From NCBI GenBank assembly GCA_037176905.1, contig JBBBWG010027634.1, forward strand, positions 1 to 62,003: a DNA stretch of 62,003 nucleotides, read 5' to 3'. Origin of the DNA: Azolla pinnata. Its lineage: Eukaryota > Streptophyta > Polypodiopsida > Salviniales > Salviniaceae. This document shows positions 55,863-62,003 of the stretch, piece after piece. Numbering within the stretch: the first letter of the stretch is position 1; each line of letters begins with the position of its first letter. A program made the position numbers and the translations under genes. The notes beneath the pieces were generated by a model. The model was given only the letters and a program-made list of their open reading frames with translations, was not told where the DNA came from and did no database searches.

Positions 55863-57921
55863 GCAGCATCGTGATAGATCCGATCGGATCGGATCATCGC
55901 CATGCATATCGCAGCAGTACAGATGGTCGGCGAGGATCGGCTCGCTCGCCGCACTGCTCGGCATGAACGCCCATCTGCAAGATGCCGCGGAGGACTATGA
56001 GGAATATTCTGATCAGTACGCCTACTTATATAGATCATCCTGCAGCACGCGGAATCTTCATGATGGTCTGCAGTCGCATTCGACTGATCCGTTGAGCGTG
56101 ATCCAGGAGGAGGAATTAGATTCCGAATCGACGGCCGAGATGGCGGCGGCGGCAGATGATGATACGATCGCCATTCATGCAGCCGATGCTGATCAGGATC
56201 CTGATCGTGGCGATCATCGCGATCAACACGACGATCCGATCAACATTCGTGCAGCCGACGCCGACGCTACTGCTGCTAGTGCTGATCAGGGCCAGGATCG
56301 CGATGATCGATCTGATCATCGCGATCGATCTGATCGTCGAGATCATCGAGATCATCGCGATCAACGTGCAGATGATCGGCGCCATGGGGAGATAACGATC
56401 GCCGATGCGGCCGATCAGAAGCTGATCGGCGACGGCGATCTTGGGCATGAATCGTGCCGATCAGCAGCAGCAGGCAATGACAGGGCCCCGATCATCATGA
56501 ACCGATCATCATCCTGGGGCGGATCATCAGCGTCATCATCATCATCGGGGATGGGTGCAGCTGATCAAGCTCGAATCAGCGAAGATTCGGGCACGGCCAG
56601 GGCCAACGAAGAAGGGCCCGATCATCATCCTCATCATCATCAATCGGGAAGTACAACAGCGATGATGATGACGAGGAGCCGCAGCGCAGGTTTTGTTGGG
56701 AGTATAAGATTCAACACATATAAATAGCACTATAGTAACTATTAGTATTCAAGTAATCGTTTAGATTCTACTAACTATTCACAATTCAAGTAATCGTTTA
56801 GATTCTACTAACCATTCACAATTCAAGTGATCGTTTACAAACCATTCACAATTCAAGTAATCATTTAGATTCTACTAACCATTCACAATTCAAGTGATCA
56901 TTTAGATTCTACAAACCATTCACAATTCAAGTAATCATTTAGATTCTACTAGCCATTCACAATTCAAGTGATCATTTAGATTCTACTAGCCATTCACAAT
57001 TCAAGTGATCATTTAGATTCTACTAACCATTCACAATTCAAGAGATCATTTAGATTCTACTAACCATTCACAATTCAAGTGATCATTTAGATTCTACTAA
57101 CCATTCACAATTCAAGAGATCATTTAGATTCCAATTCTAGTAGCTATCAGCGATTCTACATTAACCGTTAGTATTCTTAGGGCTATTTTCTCGTAGCTAT
57201 TAGCGATTCTACATTAACCGCTAGTATTCTTAGGGCTATTAGTATTCTAGACTTCGAAATTCTACACTCTTAATATTCTTGTATCATACTTGACTATTAA
57301 TAGCTAATGTTCTTGTATCATACTCTGGCTATAAATAGCCCAGCTTGTACTCCGATCAACTCAACCTTAGAATTTAGTTTCATTGTGTGATTCTGCCTTA
57401 TTGTCTGTCTTGCTTTTTAAGTATCTTAAATCCTAATTCTGACAGGTTTCACACCCGCTGGCGGGGGCGGCCGGGAGCACCGTCCGGAGACGTACGAGGA
57501 GTACACGCGGCGGATCGAGCAGCGGGCGGCCGAGCGCTTTGGGATGCTGTTCGCCAACGTCTACAACAACGGCAGCATTTATGGCGGCATTAATGAAGAT
57601 GGCCCGACGTTCCTATCGGGCGTGATCGAGGAGACGGAGTCGTTCACGAGGCGCGAGTTCGGGCCATCGGGGCCGCCCAACTACATGGACCTCGCGAGTA
57701 AGCCTAGCAGCACTAGGCCATCTGCATGGCCAGTCGCCGCTAGTGCTACTAGGACTACTAGGACTAACCCTAGGGCTAGTCCTAGGGCTAGTCCTAGATC
57801 GATTGCATCTCCTCCTACGGCTCTTCTCCAGCTCGTGCTGTTCCGGCCCCTTCGCAAGCTTCGCGCCCGCTACATTGCCTTCATGCTCCGCGTCGAGTCG
57901 GCAGTCCGCCACCCATGGTGA
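55780..57921 (+). CDS. Unrecognised protein gene interrupted by a solo LTR
   Basis: The first open segment (55780-56689) encodes 303 residues plus one base: a His/Gln run (HHQHHHHHHQQQQQQQQQ, about 13-30), a more normal stretch (GSLAALLGMNAHLQDAAEDY), then an Asp/Arg/His-rich segment made from GATC-type codons, and SRSAG at the end. A 751-bp LTR follows. The second segment (57446-57921) continues in the same frame after removal of the LTR and one target-duplication copy: GFTPAGGGGREHRPETYEEY, RIEQRAAERFGMLFANVYNN, then SFTRREFGPSGPPNYMDLA, and a low-complexity tail; total 461 aa. If the LTR is not removed, translation stops at 56725-56727, 11 codons into it. I do not recognise the family. A GCGA|GTAAGC site near 57692 could be a splice donor, so the 3' end is uncertain. 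The 5' half may not be coding. Confidence 0.42.
56694..57444 (+). mobile_element. Solo LTR (751 bp) with 5-bp target-site duplication
   Basis: Starts TGTTGGGAGTATAAG and ends CTAATTCTGACA (TG...CA ends). It is flanked on both sides by GGTTT (56689-56693 and 57445-57449), a perfect 5-bp target duplication. U3-like part: ten 37-bp repeats. TATAAATAG occurs at 57330-57338, followed by a T/C-rich U5-like end. No internal retrotransposon sequence lies between, so this is a solo LTR. The element resembles Copia-type LTRs. Orientation follows the TATA box (plus). Confidence 0.85.
56777..57139. repeat. 37-bp tandem repeat inside the solo LTR, ten copies
   Basis: ATTCACAATTCAAG begins at 56777, 56814, 56844, 56881, 56918, 56955, 56992, 57029, 57066 and 57103: 37-bp spacing with one 30-bp unit. 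The rest of the unit reads TGATCATTTAGATTCTACTA. Tandem repeats in U3 often act as enhancers in LTR elements; function here is inferred. Confidence 0.92.
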
Positions 57922-60419
57922 CGCCGATTCAGGGCTGCGAATTTGCGCTTAATTTGGTGCAAATTTGCAATTTGTCGTTAATTTGCTGCGAGTTTGCGCT
58001 TAATTTGGTGCAAATTTGCCGCGAGTTTGCTGCGAGTTTGATGTAAGTTTGCTGCATATATGCCGCAAATCAGCCTAAAATGAGCCGCAATGTTGCCTCC
58101 TCGTCAAGAGGACACAGAGGCGTCGCAACAAAAAATTGATTGCGCCGCTGCCCTGAGCGCTCGCCTTTGTCGATCAAGCTGGCCATTGTTCCTGAAATGC
58201 ATGGTGCTGTGTCGTAACTGTTATGTAATGTGTACAGGTTCCTGCCTAAACCCTAAACCCTAAACCCTGATCAAATTGCTGCGCACGTCATTCTGCGGCG
58301 CAGTATGGTCAGACTTGTAGTGCAACATGAGCACAAGCCGTTGATCTGATCATCTCCATCAACAATAACAACAACAACAACATCATCATCATCATCATCA
58401 TCAAATCCCGAGCCATTGGCCAAACATGGTTTCCAAAGAACAAGGTCTCCATTGCCCCATGTGCTCACATGAGCTTTGTCCATCTTTCTCTTGTACAAAA
58501 AGAAAAAAAAACCATGCCCACATGCCCGACCATGTTGTATACGAAACAAAAACTGCCCTTGCCCTTTGTGTTATAATGCATTCAGGCATCATATACATAC
58601 ATCCGCATACAAACCCTAATTCCTAACACTCCCCTCCTCTACTATTTGACTCAATGGCCTCTCATGATCAACGGCCAAAATGGGTCATCATCTTGTCTCA
58701 ATGATTTTCACCAAGAGGTTGGTTAATATCATCACATGGCCAGTTTAATTGGCAGTTAATGACTATCCAACAGACTCTCGATTCCCTTACTTGATTTACT
58801 TTGTCTTGAAGTAAGGGGTTTTTAGTTCAAGTGCCCGGAGCTTGCAAGCATCTGAGCTTCAGGTGTTGTGTGACCTTTGGGTGAACTTAACTTTTGGGCA
58901 TTCGGATCTATCAATAGGGGAAGAAATTTTATGCTCTCATATTACATCATGCATTGATGGCTTTCAACGGCCACCAAGAGATTTTAATTATTGACACTAT
59001 AAGGGTGTTTAACTACCAGTTGGCTATCTGTTTAACCGACAAATGATGACTAATAGTCAACGTGTTTTGGCTCTAATTAACAAGCAACAAAGGGCTGCTT
59101 CCATAATAAGAGATTCGTTGACGCGTTTCGTCGACGCGTCGCTCCTCTTTTTTCAGCTCCTCTTCCTTTCTTCCGTTTGGCTTTCCTTTGATCATTGCTC
59201 GAATTCTCGTCACAAATGATGGCTGACTTTTGGGAGCGTCATTAGGTTGGTGCTGATTGATTCTTTCGCCATTACGAATGAGGGCAAAAAGCAGATTGTC
59301 GATAATAAATATCCCTAATGTTTGTGGTGTAACGGTCCCCCTAATCATGACCTTAATCTGAACCGTTATAGAGCGTAACATGCTTGAGTTTCTAGTGGTT
59401 AGTATCATCGGCAATATCTTAACCTCTTTCTCGAGGCCTGTAATATATTTGCTTGTTATAAGCCAACTACATCCGTGAATATTGGTTAATCGCATCCTCC
59501 TTAATTTCCTGGATTAATTATTTTGCTTCTCGCCTACTTTAATATCTGTGGGACATGCTGGTTTACTGATTCTTATGTTTGCACTGATTTTAGAGCACGA
59601 TGTTTCAACCGAGTCCGTGCAAAGTCCGATAGATCGACTCGGGCAAGAAGAGCCAACTTAGCTGGAAAGGTCACTTCTTTCGATGCGATGATGAGTTAGG
59701 GATTCTGGATGTGTTACGATTATTTAAATTGCTACTTCATTAGTGGATAAAGAGAACTGTAAAGTTGTTTTACGAGCCATGTCTGTAGCCATTTTGGTGT
59801 TTCAATTTGTTCACTAATCCAAGTATATTTTTATGGTGAAAAAAAGAACTACAAAGTTGATAAGCCCTACTTTCTTGTTGGCAGTGTGGTTCAGCAGAGC
59901 TTTTATTATCTCGAAATTCAGAGAGCAATGAGAAGTCTCCTTGGCTGATGAAGTGATTTTCTTTTGCATCGCTGTTGGGCTGGATGCAGAGACGGTTGAG
60001 CGTCTTATTCCATTGAAGAGGAACATTACAAATAGTTATTAATGGTTTGATTCATAGCATGCATGCACTTGGTTGCATCGATGATGAACACGAATGAAGC
60101 AGAGTCGGAATGTAGAGTCTGGTTCGGCCTAGCTGAGGACGAGGCCAAGCACATCTTTCAAGGAATCCTGTTAAAAAAAGGCAGCGTGTTTTTGGCATGT
60201 CAAGCATAAGTATATCAACCTATGCAATGCTAAGTTCTCGAGTATGTACTGTTTTAACGCCACATTTAGCATATTCTAGATTAGTATGAACCAAAATAAT
60301 ACACTTTCAAAGTAGAGTTCACAACCAAGGCCGTACCGACAATTAGGCCACTATCTATATACATGTCGAGGTTGACCGAAGATAAGGAAGACTCGGCTAA
60401 CTATGTAGCCAAATAGTTG
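57922..60419. other. Intergenic, no gene assigned
   Basis: Begins with a short tandem repeat of TTAATTTGGTGCAAATTTGC and GCGAGTTTGCTGC units (57948-58070), then a telomere-type tract, an (AAC)n(ATC)n microsatellite (about 58363-58402) and ordinary AT-rich DNA. A 140-codon frame on minus (59073-59495) has no recognised family. Confidence 0.45.
58246..58268. repeat. Interstitial telomere-type repeat (CTAAACC)3
   Basis: Three perfect consecutive CCCTAAA-type units in intergenic DNA, in the opposite orientation to those at 38102 and 40981. Confidence 0.8.
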
Positions 60420-61800
60420 AACTAATATTACCAACTAACTAACTAACCGCTTAGCTCAAAGACAACATGGTAAAAAAGAAACCATTGTTTGACTTTTTGT
60501 CGTACCTAGGCCATCCACACCGTGACCTCATTCAAGGGTAGTATATCGATGCTTCAAAATTTGAGTTATATTGCTCTGGTAGTCTATCAAACTTAATAAC
60601 CAACTTGCGAGCTTGCTAATCAACCAGCCAACCAATTCATTCACTAACTAACTAGCTGACTAACTGATTAATTGATAAACTAACTAGCTAACTAGCTGAT
60701 TCCTTGATTAGCTAGCTAACTAGCTAACTAACCAGCTGACTAATTGATCAATTGATTAACTAACTAACTAACTAGCCAGCTCACTGATTGATTAATTGAT
60801 TAACTAACTAACTAACTAACCAGCTGACTAGTTGACTAGCTAACTAACTAGCTGACTAAATACCTGACTAACTGACCCATTGACTAACTAAATAACTAGC
60901 TGACAAAATACCTGTCTAACTGACTCATTGACTAACTAAGTAACTAACCAATTAGCTGACTGGCTGAATCAGCCGATTAATTAACTAACTAAAGAACTAG
61001 GTGACAAACCGATTTATTGATCAACTAAGTAAGTTAACTATCTAGCTGACTAACCGATTAATTGATCAACTAACTAATCAACTAACTAACTAGCTGACAA
61101 ACTAACTAGCGGAAAAACCTATTAATCAATTAACTAACTAGCTAGCTGACAAACTAGCTGACTGACAAACTAACGAGCTGACAAACCTATTAATCAATTA
61201 ACTAACTAACTAGCTGACTCACAGATTAATCAATGAACTTACTATCTAACTAATAGCGGACAAACCTATTAATCAATTAACTAACTAGCTAACTGACAAA
61301 CTAGCTGACTGGCAAACTAACGAGCTGACAAACCTATTAATCAATTAACTAACTAACTAGCTGACTCACAGATTAATCAATGAACTTACTATCTAACTAA
61401 TAGCGGACAAACCTATTAATCAATTAATTAACTAGCTAACTGACAAACTAGCTGACTGGCAAACTAACTAGCTGACAAACCTATCAATCAATTAACTAAC
61501 TAACTAGCTGACTCACAGATTAATCAATGAGCTTACTATCTAACTAATTAGCTAAGTAGCTAGCTAACACGAGCTAGCTAAGTAGCTAAAACCGAGCTAG
61601 CTAAGTAGCTAGCTAACACGAGCTAGCCAAGTAGCTACCTAACACGAGCTAGCTAACTAGCTAGGTAACACGAGCTAGCTAACTAGGGAGCTAACTAACC
61701 ACCTAACTACCTGCCTAACTAACTACCGAACTACCGAACTACCTAACTACCGAACTACCGAACTACCTAACTAACTAGCTAACTAGCTACCTAAGTAAGT
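60420..61800. repeat. CTAACTAACTAGCTGA-type array with 147-bp higher-order unit
   Basis: About 1.4 kb built from CTAA, CTAG and CTGA tetranucleotides. A longer unit containing CACAGATTAATCAATGARCT then TACTATCTAACTAAT recurs at 61220, 61367 and 61514, a period of exactly 147 bp. The final part changes to TAGCTAACACGAGCTAGC units and then TACCGAACTACC. Confidence 0.88.
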
Positions 61801-61802
61801 AG

Positions 61803-62003
61803 CTAGCTAGCTAGTACAGTATGTGGAGGAGATTTAGGAGAGAGGCGAGAACAGGCGCACGCGTCGCAGTCGGCGGAAGCGGAGATGGGGAAGGTGGGGG
61901 TGACGGCGCACGCGGAGGGCAGCGCGGCGACGGCGGCGTCATCGAACAGGGGGCTGCCGGCGGCGTCGACGGCGGCGCGGAGCCGGGCGCGGAGGCAGGC
62001 GCA
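61803..62003 (-). CDS. Possible 3' end of a GC-rich coding exon, cut by the window edge
   Basis: On the minus strand a frame open from the right edge runs 66 codons to a TAG at 61803-61805. The first fifty-odd codons end almost always in G or C (for example GCC GTC GAC GCC GCC GGC), and read AAVDAAGSPLFDDAAVAALP and a Cys-containing stretch, while the last codons run into the CTAG repeat. The sudden GC rise at about 61830 and the third-position bias fit a real GC-rich exon, but an exon end within this stretch or a gene on the other strand (MGKVGVTAHAEGS frame from 61885) is also possible. Family unknown. Confidence 0.3.
   Translation of the reverse strand, partial: CACLRARLRAAVDAAGSPLFDDAAVAALPSACAVTPTFPISASADCDACACSRLSPKSPPHTVLAS

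Noticed and set aside
59073..59495. 140-codon minus-strand frame ending in a Lys/Glu/Arg-rich part
   Set aside because: No recognised family, no visible splice partners and mixed codon use; could be a decayed transposon frame but nothing supports a call.

Overview
This window is nuclear DNA from a land plant. Six intact, multi-exon protein genes with GT-AG introns can be reconstructed by hand, with reading frame kept across every junction. They sit between AT-rich spacers full of microsatellites, tandem arrays, a MITE-like dispersed repeat and LTR-retrotransposon relics. Short tracts of the plant-type telomere repeat TTTAGGG recur. Introns are modest (about 80 to 2700 bp). Some exons are very GC-rich (CFAP298 exon 1, the unknown gene at 55.8-57.9 kb, the right edge), while the other genes are AT-rich. 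I cannot name the species.

Layout, left to right: (1) 2.1-6.6 kb, minus: the 59-kDa protein of the U11/U12 minor-spliceosome snRNP (PDCD7 family), 8 exons, 475 aa. (2) 9.5-18.4 kb, plus: a 2387-aa PRRC2/BAT2-like disordered protein, 8 exons. (3) 19.9-22.6 kb, minus: mitochondrial complex I subunit NDUFA12, 5 exons, 146 aa. (4) 29.3-33.6 kb, plus: a MAK/RCK-type kinase (CDKF;4-like), 16 exons, 482 aa. (5) 34.7-38.6 kb, minus: a full-length homologue of the cilia protein CFAP298 (C21orf59), 7 exons, 291 aa. (6) 40.5-47.9 kb, minus: a WDR20/CreC-type WD40 protein, 11 exons, 548 aa. From 48 kb on the window is mostly repeats: a nine-copy 131-bp array, a Copia relic with its 3' LTR, GATC-saturated DNA, then an unrecognised gene (55.8-57.9 kb) split by a solo LTR, and finally a CTAA-rich array and a GC-rich coding edge.

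The genes do not form a pathway. They are housekeeping or regulatory genes in ordinary eukaryotic arrangement: divergent pairs 1/2 and 3/4, convergent pairs 2/3 and 4/5, tandem 5/6.

The most striking observations are two. First, a 751-bp solo LTR with a perfect 5-bp target duplication (GGTTT) lies inside an open reading frame so that GT-AG splicing would remove it and restore the pre-insertion coding sequence exactly, a candidate newborn intron. Second, an intact ciliary gene, CFAP298, is present in a plant, next to a MAK-family kinase whose animal and algal relatives regulate cilia.
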